NCBI GenBank assembly: GCA_019745575.1
Contig: JAIETA010000008.1
Span: forward strand, 1-58,871
Reading direction: 5' to 3'
Source: Reyranella sp.
Lineage (GTDB): Bacteria; Pseudomonadota; Alphaproteobacteria; Reyranellales; Reyranellaceae
Length of the DNA stretch: 58,871 nt
The notes beneath the pieces were generated by a model. That model had not been told where the DNA came from, ran no database searches, and saw nothing but the letters and a program-made list of their open reading frames with translations. Positions 41,429 to 51,135 of this stretch are shown here, one piece after another. Each line of letters starts with the position of its first letter. The stretch's first letter is position 1. The translations under genes and the position numbers were made by a program.

Positions 41429-43117
41429 TCAGCGGTCGGACGAGGCGGCGTGTCGAGCCGCGATATAGCCGAAGGTAAGGGCTGGGCCAATGGTGATGCC
41501 AGCCCCCGGATAGGTGCCGCCCATCACGCTGGTCATGTCGTTCCCGGCGGCATAGAGGCCGGTGATGGGGATGCCCCGATCATCGAGCACCCGGGCATGG
41601 CCGTCGACCCGCAATCCCAGGAAGGTGCCGATATCGCCCGGGATCAGTTTCATGGCGTAGTAGGGCGCTCGCGTCAGTGGCGCCAGGCACGGGTTGGGTT
41701 GGTGCGTGGGGTCGCCGTTGAAGCGATGATAGGCATCGGTGCCCTTGCCGAAGTCCGGGTCTTCGCCTTTTGCGGCATTGACGTTGAAACGCTGGACGGT
41801 TGCCTGCAGGGCCCCTGCATCGATCCCCATGCGGGCGGCGAGTTCCGGCCAGCTCCCGGCGGCCGTCAGATACCCGCTTCTGAGATGCGGGCCAAGCGGC
41901 AGTGGTGCCGGCCCAATCGCGCCCATGCCGTAGCGGCGGATGGCGCGGTGATCGCACACCAGCCAGCAGCTCGTCTCGAGCTGGTCACGGCAGGCCTCGA
42001 CCATTGCCGGCACGAAATCATGGTAGGATGCCGACTCGTTGGTGAAACGCCGGCCGGTGGCATCGACGGCGATATAGCCGGGCTTGCCGCGCTCATAGAA
42101 GTGCGGAAAGGGCAGGGTCGAGCCGTCGGGCTGCGGCACCAGCGAGACCGGGACCCAGGCCGCAGCGTAGGCGACATCCTCGGCCAGGGCGCCGCCTGCC
42201 GTCTGGCCGAGCCGGATGCCATCGCCGCGGTTGCCCGGTGGGGGCGCCGACCGATGCCGGCGACCGTCGCGTACATGGCCGTAGTACCGGCGTTTCAGTT
42301 CGTCATCAGCCGGGAAGCCACCGCAGGCCAGCACGACGCCGCGCCGTGCCCTGATTTCCTCACGCTGTCCGTCACGTTGCACGACCGCACCGACGACGGC
42401 ACCGGCATTCTGGATCAACTCGACGACCGGGCTGGAGAGCCAGAGGTCGATGCCGCGTTCTTCCGCCGACAGCGCCAGCGCCGCGATCAGGGCGTTGCCG
42501 TTGGCGAGCCGGGTGCCGCGGGGGTGGTTCACGCGGTCCATTGCGTAGCGCACGGTCATGCCCGCGACATGCAGCGCCGATCGCACGGAGCGCGTCATCC
42601 TGAACACATGGGGCAGGTCGCCGCGGCCCAGCATCATGCCGCCGAACGCCATCATGGTCTTGAGCGGAGCCCGCAGGTCGGCAAAGCGCCGGCCGAGCCG
42701 TCGCCCGTCGAACGGCAGCGGCAGCAGTGACCGGCCGCCCTGGGCGGCGCCCGGCTTGGTCGGATGATAGTCGGCCCAGACCGGCACCGCTTCGTAGCGT
42801 ACATACGTGTTGCTCTCGATGAACTCGACGGCCGGATTGCAGTTGTCCAGGAAGGCGTTCGCCAGCTCGAGGTTCAGGCGATTGCCGGCCTCCTGCTGCA
42901 GGTAAGTCAGTGCCTCGTCCTTGGAATCGGCGATGCCCAAGGCGCGGCCGTGGCGGTTGCCGGGGATCCAGATCACGCCGGCCGAATAGGCCGTCGAGCC
43001 GCCGAACTGCGGTTCCTTCTCGACCATCAGCACGCCCAGCCCGGCATGCGACGCGGCAAGCGCCGCGGCGAACCCGGCAGCTCCGGAGCCCACCACCAGC
43101 AGATCCGTTTCAATCAT
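41429..43117 (-). CDS. FAD-dependent oxidoreductase, 3-ketosteroid dehydrogenase/fumarate reductase-like
   Basis: DLLVVGSGAAGFAAALAASHAGLGVLMVEKEPQFGGSTAYSAGVIWIPGN; C-terminal GLYAAGNDMTSVMGGTYPGAGITIGPALTFGYIAARHA. Confidence 0.85.
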   Translation of the reverse strand: MIETDLLVVGSGAAGFAAALAASHAGLGVLMVEKEPQFGGSTAYSAGVIWIPGNRHGRALGIADSKDEALTYLQQEAGNRLNLELANAFLDNCNPAVEFIESNTYVRYEAVPVWADYHPTKPGAAQGGRSLLPLPFDGRRLGRRFADLRAPLKTMMAFGGMMLGRGDLPHVFRMTRSVRSALHVAGMTVRYAMDRVNHPRGTRLANGNALIAALALSAEERGIDLWLSSPVVELIQNAGAVVGAVVQRDGQREEIRARRGVVLACGGFPADDELKRRYYGHVRDGRRHRSAPPPGNRGDGIRLGQTAGGALAEDVAYAAAWVPVSLVPQPDGSTLPFPHFYERGKPGYIAVDATGRRFTNESASYHDFVPAMVEACRDQLETSCWLVCDHRAIRRYGMGAIGPAPLPLGPHLRSGYLTAAGSWPELAARMGIDAGALQATVQRFNVNAAKGEDPDFGKGTDAYHRFNGDPTHQPNPCLAPLTRAPYYAMKLIPGDIGTFLGLRVDGHARVLDDRGIPITGLYAAGNDMTSVMGGTYPGAGITIGPALTFGYIAARHAASSDR

Positions 43118-44307
43118 CGCCTGGGCTCGTCCTTCGTCCGTTCGATATTCTCCTCACGCCGCCGCTTGGCCTCGACCTCGACTGCCTGGGCCAAGGCGGG
43201 GATGCGCGAGGCGATCTCGTAGAAATCGCTGGCATACAGCACCAGCAGCGTGGTCGGCCGCGACGTCGCCACGGTGGCGGATCTCGGTTGGCGCTCCAGA
43301 AGCGACATTTCCCCGAAGAATGCGCCCTCGCCGAGCTTCACGGTGCCGCCGGTTGGGAGGCGGACTTCGCACTCGCCACTGGAGATGAAGAACATCGAGT
43401 CGCCGGGATCTCCGCGCCTCATGATAACCACACGCGAGGGGTAGTAGCGGGTTCGCAACTTGCCCACGATTTCCGACAGGGTGACGACACCCAGGGCGGC
43501 AAATATCGGCACGCGCGCCACCAATTCCCAGACCTTGAGATACTCGCGCCGCCGTTCTTCCTGCGCGAAGCCTGTCGCGAGCACACCGGTCATGATGGCA
43601 AGCACCGAGATTCCGCTGATCATCAGGACCGATCCGACAAGGCGCCCTCCTGCCGTAAGCGGCACGACGTCGCCGTAGCCGGTCGTGGTCAAGGTCACCA
43701 CCGCCCACCACAGGGCGTTGGGCAGGCTGCCGAAGGCCTCGGGCTGGCGTTCGCGCTCGAGCAGATGCGCGACCGTCGCGGCCATTACGAGAACGATGAA
43801 GAAGAGGGCAAGTACGCCGGCGATGGGGGAGCGCTCGTTCGACACGACACGGGCCAGCGTGCCGAGTGCCGGCGCATGCAGGCCTAGCTTCATGACCCAG
43901 AGAACGCAGAAAATCGAGGCAGTGTCGGAATCGACGATGCGATAGCCTGCCAATCGCATGAACACCGGCACGGTCGCGAGAAGGGCGACCAGGCCAGGCA
44001 ACGATATCGCCCATCGAAGCCGGGCGATCATGGGAGGAAACTCGCGGTAGCGTGCCTCCTCCGGCGCGCCCCACAGCCTTATGAGATATTCGACGAAGAA
44101 CAGGACGGCGACGAGCCATATCGTGTAGCGCAAGCCGTCTCGCACATCTAGTGGGAGCCCATCGACCGACAGCAGGATCACGGCAAGCAGGCCGATGACG
44201 AGCAGGCATATGTGCGCCAGCCGCCATGGCCGGCCCGCCTCGCTCGGGTCGGCGAAATTCAGCAACGCATGAATGCGCGCACGGAGACCAGGGGGCGGAG
44301 CCGTCAC
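43114..44307 (-). CDS. Cyclic-nucleotide-binding-domain potassium channel (MloK1-like architecture)
   Basis: WWAVVTLTTTGYGDVVPLT selectivity filter; C-terminal CNBD MFFISSGECEVRL...LGEGAFFGEMSLLERQPRSATVATSRPTTLLVL. Start at GTG 44307 is an inference. Confidence 0.85.
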   Translation of the reverse strand: MTAPPPGLRARIHALLNFADPSEAGRPWRLAHICLLVIGLLAVILLSVDGLPLDVRDGLRYTIWLVAVLFFVEYLIRLWGAPEEARYREFPPMIARLRWAISLPGLVALLATVPVFMRLAGYRIVDSDTASIFCVLWVMKLGLHAPALGTLARVVSNERSPIAGVLALFFIVLVMAATVAHLLERERQPEAFGSLPNALWWAVVTLTTTGYGDVVPLTAGGRLVGSVLMISGISVLAIMTGVLATGFAQEERRREYLKVWELVARVPIFAALGVVTLSEIVGKLRTRYYPSRVVIMRRGDPGDSMFFISSGECEVRLPTGGTVKLGEGAFFGEMSLLERQPRSATVATSRPTTLLVLYASDFYEIASRIPALAQAVEVEAKRRREENIERTKDEPRR

Positions 44308-44402
44308 GCCATGACCATAGGCGGGCTGGCCTCTGAATTGCAACGCGGGGGAGGCCGGTCTACGGTCGCGCCCGTCACGAAGGTCCGGGGTTGGGAGCAG
44401 CG

Positions 44403-46481
44403 GTGGTCAGCGATTTGCGCATTGCCGTCGACATTGGCGGCACGTTCACGGATGTTGTTCTGGAGGAAGGCGGTCGACGGCTGACGCGCAAGCTGCTGAC
44501 GACGCCGCAACGGCCGGAGGAGGCGGTCCTCGAGGGCGTGCGCCTGATCCTGACCGATGCCGGTCGCGGCTTCAGCGACATCGCAGTGTTCGTGCATGGC
44601 ACGACTCTGGCGACCAACGCCGTGATCGAGCGCCGCGGCGCGCGTACCGCCCTGATCGCCACCGAAGGATTTCGCGACGTCCTCGATATCGCCAATGAAA
44701 GCCGCTACGACCAATACGACCTGACGATCGAGAAGCCGAAGCCGTTGGTGCCGCGGGTCCTTCGCTTCACTGTGCCGGAGCGCCTGGACGTACACGGCAA
44801 GATCCGGCTGCGGCTTGACGAGGAGGCGGTCGGCGTCGTGGCAGGCAAGCTGGCCGCCGCCGGCATCGAGAGCGTTGCCGTGGCCTTCATGCATTCCTAC
44901 GTCAATCCAGTGCACGAGCGTCGCGTCCGGGAGATTCTCAAGGTCGGACTGCCGGATCTTCGGGTCACGCTGTCGAGCGAGGTTTGCCCCGAGGTGCGCG
45001 AATACGAGCGAACGTCGACGGCGGTGGCCAACGCCTACGTGCAGCCGCTAATGGACTCCTATCTGGCCCGCATGCAGGCAGCCCTTGCGGCCGAGCGATT
45101 CGTCGGCACGATCTATCTCGTAACGTCGGGCGGCGGCCTGACCGCCATCGAGACGGCGCGGCGATTTCCCGTGCGGCTGATCGAGTCGGGTCCGGCCGGC
45201 GGCGCGATTTTTGCAGCGCAGGTGGCGGCCCGCGCCGGCGAGAAGCGGGCGTTGAGCTACGATATGGGGGGCACCACGGCCAAGATCTGCCTGATCGACG
45301 ACTTCACGCCGCATACCGCGCGACTGTTCGAGGTCGACCGCGCAGCCCGGTTCCTGAAAGGCTCCGGGTTGCCAGTGCGCATTCCGGTGATCGAGATGGT
45401 CGAGATCGGGGCAGGCGGCGGATCGATCGCCCGCCTCGACGCCCTGAAGCGCGTGACGGTGGGGCCGGAAAGCGCCGGCGCCGAGCCCGGCCCCGCCTGC
45501 TATGGCCGCGGCGGCCGCCATCCTGCTGTGACCGACGCCAATGTCGTCCTGGGCACGATCGACCCCGCCGATTTCGCCGGCGGCACCATTCCGCTCGACC
45601 TGGCCGCGGCACGGGCGGCGCTCCAGCGCGACGTCGGCGAGGGCCTCGGGCTCCCGACCGAGATGGCGGCCTATGCCGTCTACGAGATGGTATCGGAAAA
45701 CATGGCAAGCGCCGCCCGCGTGCATGCCGTCGAGCGCGGCGCCGTGGTCAACCAGTACAATCTCATCGCCTTCGGGGGCGGCGCACCGCTGCATGCCGCG
45801 CGGGTTGCCGAAAAGATCGGCGTACGGCGCGTGATCGTGCCGCCCAATGCCGGGGTGGGTTCCGCCGTGGGCTTCCTGGCGGCGCCCGTGTCCTTCGAGT
45901 TGGTGCGCAGCCGCTACATGCGGCTCGACCGGTTCGATGCGGCGTCGGCGTCGGAGCTTCTCGCCGAGATGAGCGCCGAGGCGACCGCCTTGGTGGCCCC
46001 AGGCGCCCGTGGTCAGGCGACCTTCGAGCGGCGCGTCGCTTTCATGCGCTATGTCGGCCAGGGCCACGAGATCATGGTCGTCCTGCCGCAACGGCCGCTG
46101 GTGGCGGGCGATGCCGACGCGTTGCGCGCGTCTTACGAGCGTGACTATGCTGTGCTGTTCGAACGGCACATCCCCAATGCCGCCATCGAGATCCTGAGCT
46201 GGTCGGTCCAGGTCTCGACCGAGACGCCGTTGCCGGCGCAGCAGAGCGCGGCACCGGCCACGCAGGCGCCCGTCCCATCCGGTCGCCGCCCGGTGTTCGA
46301 CGGCCGCAGCGGGCGCACGACCGATGTGCCGGTCTATCGGCGCGAGGCCCTGCCGCCGGGCAGCGCCTTTGCCGGACCGGCCATTGTGGCCGAGGCCGAG
46401 ACATCGACCTACATTTCGGCAAGTTTTACCGCGCACATCGATGCTTCCGGCTGTATCGTCATGGATCGCCGGGCAGGGTGA
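44403..46481 (+). CDS. hyuA: Hydantoinase/oxoprolinase subunit A
   Basis: RIAVDIGGTFTDVVLEEG; VHGTTLATNAVIERRGARTALIATEGFRDVL; SYDMGGTTAKICLI. Confidence 0.9.
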   Translation: MVSDLRIAVDIGGTFTDVVLEEGGRRLTRKLLTTPQRPEEAVLEGVRLILTDAGRGFSDIAVFVHGTTLATNAVIERRGARTALIATEGFRDVLDIANESRYDQYDLTIEKPKPLVPRVLRFTVPERLDVHGKIRLRLDEEAVGVVAGKLAAAGIESVAVAFMHSYVNPVHERRVREILKVGLPDLRVTLSSEVCPEVREYERTSTAVANAYVQPLMDSYLARMQAALAAERFVGTIYLVTSGGGLTAIETARRFPVRLIESGPAGGAIFAAQVAARAGEKRALSYDMGGTTAKICLIDDFTPHTARLFEVDRAARFLKGSGLPVRIPVIEMVEIGAGGGSIARLDALKRVTVGPESAGAEPGPACYGRGGRHPAVTDANVVLGTIDPADFAGGTIPLDLAAARAALQRDVGEGLGLPTEMAAYAVYEMVSENMASAARVHAVERGAVVNQYNLIAFGGGAPLHAARVAEKIGVRRVIVPPNAGVGSAVGFLAAPVSFELVRSRYMRLDRFDAASASELLAEMSAEATALVAPGARGQATFERRVAFMRYVGQGHEIMVVLPQRPLVAGDADALRASYERDYAVLFERHIPNAAIEILSWSVQVSTETPLPAQQSAAPATQAPVPSGRRPVFDGRSGRTTDVPVYRREALPPGSAFAGPAIVAEAETSTYISASFTAHIDASGCIVMDRRAG

Positions 46482-46491
46482 GGAGAGGATC

Positions 46492-48165
46492 ATGAGCCAG
46501 TCCAATAGCGTCGGGCTGATCGACCTGCAGATCATGTGGAACCGCCTGATCGCCGTGGTCGAGGAGCAAGCCCAGACCCTGATGCGCACCGCCTTCAGCC
46601 CGATCGTGCGCGAGGCCGGCGACCTCTCGGCCGGCATCTTCGACCTTCAGGGCCGCATGCTGGCCCAGGCCATCACCGGCACGCCGGGCCATGTGAATTC
46701 GATGGCCGAGTCGGTGAAGCATTTTCTCCGATACTTCCCGGTCGAGACCATGGAGCCGGGCGACGCCTACATCACCAACGACCCCTGGATGGGCACCGGC
46801 CATCTCAACGACTTCGTCATCACCACGCCCTGCTTCCGCAACGGCAAGCTGGTGGCCCTGTTCTCCTGCACAAGCCACCTCATGGACATCGGCGGCATCG
46901 GCTTCGGCCCCGATGCCACCGACGTGTTCATGGAGGGCCTGTACATCCCGATGCTGAAGCTGTTCGACCGCGGCAAGGTGAACGAGACCCTGATGGCGAT
47001 GATCCGTGCCAACACGCGGCAGCCGGTCGACACCGAGGGCGACGTCTACTCGCTCGCCGGCTGCAATGACGTCGGCGGCCGCCGCTTGGTCGAGATGATG
47101 GATGAGTTCGGCATCGACACGCTGGATCAGCTCGGCGACCACATCATCGCCCGCTCACGCGAGGCGGTGTTGGTCGAGATCGCCAAGCTGCCCAAGGGCA
47201 CCTGGCACAACACCATGACGGTGGACGGCTACGACGAGCCGGTGACTCTCAAGGCCGCGCTCACCGTTTCCGACAACGGCATCCATGTCGACTACACGGG
47301 GACCAGCGGTGTTTCGAAACGCGGCATAAACGTGCCGCACGCCTACACGACGGCCTACACCGTGTTCGGGCTGGGCTGTGTGGTGGCCACGCATATTCCC
47401 AACAATGCCGGCTCGCTCGAACCCTTGACGGTGTCGGCGCCGGCCGATGCCATCCTGAACGCGCCGAAGCCGACGGCCGTTGCCTCGCGGCACGTCATTG
47501 GTCAGATGTTGCCGGACGTCGTGTTCGGCTGCCTGCGCCAGATCATCCCCGATCGCGTGCCGGCTGAAGGCACGTCGTGCCTGTGGAACATCAACGTACG
47601 CGGCCATGTGAAGGGTGGAGAAGGCGGCAACTACGGCTTCGGCATGGCCATCACTTCCAACGGCGGCACTGGCGCCCGTCCCGACAAGGACGGGCTCTCG
47701 GCCACCGCGTATCCCAGCGGGGTGCGTGGTACGCCGGTCGAGATCGCCGAGACCCAGACGCCGCTCATCTTCTGGCGCAAGGAATTCCGCCCGGACTCAG
47801 GCGGTGCCGGCCGCTCGCGCGGGGGCCTCGGGCAGATCATGGAAATCGAAAGCGGCATAGCCGAGCCGTTCGACCTGCTCGCGGCTTTCGACCGGATCGA
47901 CCATCCGGCGCGCGGCCGCGATGGCGGTGGCAATGGCGAGGCGGGTTTCGTGGCTCTGAAGTCGGGCAAGACGCTGAAGGGCAAGGGCTTCCAGCTCATC
48001 CCGCCCGGCGACCGGCTCATCGTCATGACGCCGGGTGGTGGCGGCATAGGCGCGCCGGCCGAGCGCGAGCGCACGCAGGTGGCCAACGATCTCGCTGACG
48101 AGCTGATTTCGCCGGACAGTGCAGACAGACTTTACGCGTACAAGCCGCCGCAGGCGGCCGAGTAG
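46492..48165 (+). CDS. hyuB: Hydantoinase/oxoprolinase subunit B
   Basis: LQIMWNRLIAVVEEQAQTLMRTAFSPIVREAGDLSAGIFD; GDAYITNDPWMGTGHLNDF. Confidence 0.92.
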   Translation: MSQSNSVGLIDLQIMWNRLIAVVEEQAQTLMRTAFSPIVREAGDLSAGIFDLQGRMLAQAITGTPGHVNSMAESVKHFLRYFPVETMEPGDAYITNDPWMGTGHLNDFVITTPCFRNGKLVALFSCTSHLMDIGGIGFGPDATDVFMEGLYIPMLKLFDRGKVNETLMAMIRANTRQPVDTEGDVYSLAGCNDVGGRRLVEMMDEFGIDTLDQLGDHIIARSREAVLVEIAKLPKGTWHNTMTVDGYDEPVTLKAALTVSDNGIHVDYTGTSGVSKRGINVPHAYTTAYTVFGLGCVVATHIPNNAGSLEPLTVSAPADAILNAPKPTAVASRHVIGQMLPDVVFGCLRQIIPDRVPAEGTSCLWNINVRGHVKGGEGGNYGFGMAITSNGGTGARPDKDGLSATAYPSGVRGTPVEIAETQTPLIFWRKEFRPDSGGAGRSRGGLGQIMEIESGIAEPFDLLAAFDRIDHPARGRDGGGNGEAGFVALKSGKTLKGKGFQLIPPGDRLIVMTPGGGGIGAPAERERTQVANDLADELISPDSADRLYAYKPPQAAE

Positions 48166-48201
48166 TTCTAGCAACGGATCAACGAGCGAATGGGGGCTAT
48201 C

Positions 48202-49218
48202 ATGAGACTGGGACGCAGGACGGCCTTGAAGGCAGGCGTGGGAGCGGGCGCGGCGGCAGTGATCGGTGTGCCTTCGATGGCAGGCGCGCAGGCGCCGATG
48301 AAGCTCGATCTGGCGACTGTCTGGCCGGACGGCAACTTTCACACCAAGAACGCCAAGCAGTTCGCGGAGGAGGTTGCAAAGGCGACCAACGGCCAGGTGG
48401 TGATTACCGTGCATTCCGGCGGTTCGCTTGGCTACAAGGGGCCGGAGCAGCTGAACGCCGTGCGCGACGGCCTCGTGCCGATGGCCGATATCCTCAACAT
48501 CCAGCAGGTCGGCGATGCGCCGCTGCTGGGCATCGAGGGCGTGCCGTTCCTGGTCGGCAATCCGGAAGAGCTGAAGGTCCTGCAGAAGTACGCTCGGCCA
48601 GAGTTCGACAAGATCGCCACCAGATTCAACCAGACGATCCTCTACACCGTGCCGTGGCCGACCCAGTATCTGCACACCAAGACGAAGTCCGACACGCTGG
48701 ACGGCCTGAAGGGACTCAAGATCCGCGTGCCTGACCGGCAGGCCGGCGACATGGTGAACGCACTCGGCATGGCGGCTGTCCAGATCCCCTGGGGCGAGAC
48801 CGTGCCGGCGCTGGCGTCCGGCGCCGTGGTCGGCGTCACGACGTCGTCGGTGTCGGGCGTCGACGGCAAGTTCTGGGAATTCCTGAAATACTTCTACAAG
48901 ACCAACCATGTCTGGAGCTCGCAGATCGTTACTATCAACAACGACACCTGGAAGAAGATCTCGCCGGCCAACCAGAAGATCATCAAGGACCTCGCGGCCA
49001 AGCTCGAGCCCGAGTTCTGGAAGGTTGCAAGCGATGCTGATGCGAGCAGTGCCAAGCGCCTGACCGAGGGTGGCATGGAAATGATCGTGGTGCCGCCGGC
49101 GATGCTGAAGGAAATGCGCGAGAAGACTGTCGGCCTCGAGAAGGCCTTCATCGATCGCGCCGGCCCGACAGCCGCCGAGATCATCGCCAAGTACAAGAAG
49201 GACCTGGGGCGCAGCTGA
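48202..49218 (+). CDS. dctP: TRAP transporter substrate-binding protein (DctP) with putative Tat signal
   Basis: MRLGRRTALKAGVGAGAAAVIGVPSMAGAQA; DctP features; DctQ and DctM downstream. Confidence 0.87.
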   Translation: MRLGRRTALKAGVGAGAAAVIGVPSMAGAQAPMKLDLATVWPDGNFHTKNAKQFAEEVAKATNGQVVITVHSGGSLGYKGPEQLNAVRDGLVPMADILNIQQVGDAPLLGIEGVPFLVGNPEELKVLQKYARPEFDKIATRFNQTILYTVPWPTQYLHTKTKSDTLDGLKGLKIRVPDRQAGDMVNALGMAAVQIPWGETVPALASGAVVGVTTSSVSGVDGKFWEFLKYFYKTNHVWSSQIVTINNDTWKKISPANQKIIKDLAAKLEPEFWKVASDADASSAKRLTEGGMEMIVVPPAMLKEMREKTVGLEKAFIDRAGPTAAEIIAKYKKDLGRS

Positions 49219-49220
49219 TC

Positions 49221-49781
49221 GTGTCCCTCGCCTCGGCTCGACGCCCGCCCGATCCGATCGGGCGGGTGCTCGATGCCGTCGACAGGCTGTCCCTGTGGGG
49301 TGCATGGGCATCGGCCGCGTGCGTGGTGGCGATCCTCGGCCTCATCGTGGCCGAGGTTGCCGGCCGCAATCTGTTCAACGTCAGCCTCTATTTCGCGTGG
49401 GAATTCAGCGCCTACTTCATGGGGGCCGCCTTCATGATGGGCGCGGCCTATACGTTGCGGGCGGGGGCCCAGATCCGCGTCAACGTTCTGTTGGAGAACG
49501 TGCCAAGGCCTCTTGCGCGCGCCTTCGACCTGTTCTCGACGCTGTGCGGACTTGTCATCGGGGCGTATCTGACGTGGGCGTTGGGCGAGATGACCTGGCT
49601 GTCGTGGGTGCGCGAATCCCGGTCACCGGAGAAGAGCGAGCTGTTGCGCTGGATTGCGCAGTTCCCGCTGGCGCTCGGGTCGCTTCTGTTCACCCTTCAG
49701 GTCGCGGCCCGCATGGCGCGCCTGCTGCGCGGCGAGGCCGGCGACGATGCCAGCCTGCGCATCGGCCAGGACATCGAGTGA
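49221..49781 (+). CDS. dctQ: TRAP transporter small permease (DctQ)
   Basis: Four hydrophobic segments; AEVAGRNLFNVSLYFAWEFSAYFMGAAFMMGAAYTLRAGAQIRVNVLLE. Confidence 0.82.
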   Translation: MSLASARRPPDPIGRVLDAVDRLSLWGAWASAACVVAILGLIVAEVAGRNLFNVSLYFAWEFSAYFMGAAFMMGAAYTLRAGAQIRVNVLLENVPRPLARAFDLFSTLCGLVIGAYLTWALGEMTWLSWVRESRSPEKSELLRWIAQFPLALGSLLFTLQVAARMARLLRGEAGDDASLRIGQDIE

Positions 49782-49785
49782 GAGC

Positions 49786-51087
49786 ATGAGCGCCATCCTC
49801 ACCTGGCTGATGGTCCTGATGGTGGCGACGCTCTGCGCCGGCATCTGGATCGGCCCCGCCTTGATCGCCACGGCCGTCGTCCTGCTCGAGATGTTCACCA
49901 GCCTGCCGACGCACAAGCTGATCGGCAATTGGGCCTTTAACGTGCTGACGTCGTCGGACATCGTCTCGCTGCCACTGTTCATCCTGATGGGCGAGCTGCT
50001 GTTCCGTACTCGGCTGTCGCAGTCGCTGTTCTCCGGCATCGCCCCCTGGATGAGCTTCCTGCCCGGCCGTCTGTTCCACACCACGGTGATCGGCTGCTCG
50101 ATGTTCGCCGCCATTTCGGGCTCGTCGGCCGCAACCACGCAGGTCGTCGGCCGCATCACGCTGACCGAGCTGCTGAAGCGCGGTTACGACAAGGGCCTGG
50201 CGGTCGGCAGCCTGGCGGGCGCGGGCACGCTGGGCTTTCTCATTCCGCCGTCGATTCCGATGATCATCTATGCCGTGTTGGCCGAGGAGTCGCTGCTGCG
50301 CCTGTTCACGGCTGGCTTCCTGCCGGGGTTTGCGCTTGCCAGTTGCTTCATGGGCTATATGGCGCTTCGGGCAGTCCTGGACCCCAGGCTGGTGCCGGCC
50401 GACGACCACACGACCTGGACCTGGGGCGACCGGTTCAGGAGCCTGATCGAGTTGGGGCCGGTTGCCTTCCTGATTCTGACCGTGCTCGGCACCATGTACG
50501 CCGGTATCGCCAGCCCCTCCGAGGCCTCCGCGATCGGCGTGCTAGGGGCGATCGCGGTCGCCGCTTTTCAGAAGACACTGAACTGGAAGGGCATTCGCGG
50601 CGCCCTGCTAGGGTCTGTCCAGACGACCTGCATGATCGGCCTCATCGTGCTGGGCGCCTTCACGGTCGGCACGGTCCTGGCCAACCTGCGGGTGCCGCAG
50701 TTCGTGTCGGCGACCATAACGTCATGGCAGCTCTCGCCGTTCGTGCTGATCATGTTCCTGATGGTCTTCTACATCCTGCTCGGCACGGTGCTGGAAGGCT
50801 TCTCCATGATCGTCCTGACCTTGCCGATCGTGTTGCCGGTCGTGTTGGCGGCGGGTTTCGACAAGCTGTGGTTCGGCATCTTCCTGATCCTCACCATCGA
50901 GATGGCCCAGATCAGCCCGCCCGTGGCGTTCAATCTGTTCGTGATCCAGAACATCACCGGCGATTCGCAAACCTATGTCGCCTGGAAAGTCGTCCCATTC
51001 TTCCTGATCATGATGGTCTTCACCGCCCTCCTGACCGTCTTCCCCAGCCTGGTCACCTGGCCGGTCGATTTCATACTGTCGAGATAG
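49786..51087 (+). CDS. dctM: TRAP transporter large permease (DctM)
   Basis: LPLFILMGELLFRT; AGAGTLGFLIPPSIPMIIYAVLAEES. Confidence 0.9.
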   Translation: MSAILTWLMVLMVATLCAGIWIGPALIATAVVLLEMFTSLPTHKLIGNWAFNVLTSSDIVSLPLFILMGELLFRTRLSQSLFSGIAPWMSFLPGRLFHTTVIGCSMFAAISGSSAATTQVVGRITLTELLKRGYDKGLAVGSLAGAGTLGFLIPPSIPMIIYAVLAEESLLRLFTAGFLPGFALASCFMGYMALRAVLDPRLVPADDHTTWTWGDRFRSLIELGPVAFLILTVLGTMYAGIASPSEASAIGVLGAIAVAAFQKTLNWKGIRGALLGSVQTTCMIGLIVLGAFTVGTVLANLRVPQFVSATITSWQLSPFVLIMFLMVFYILLGTVLEGFSMIVLTLPIVLPVVLAAGFDKLWFGIFLILTIEMAQISPPVAFNLFVIQNITGDSQTYVAWKVVPFFLIMMVFTALLTVFPSLVTWPVDFILSR

Positions 51088-51135
51088 ACGGGCCTCTGAC
51101 AGACTGGGGAAAGTGGAAGTCAATCGGGGGACGGC

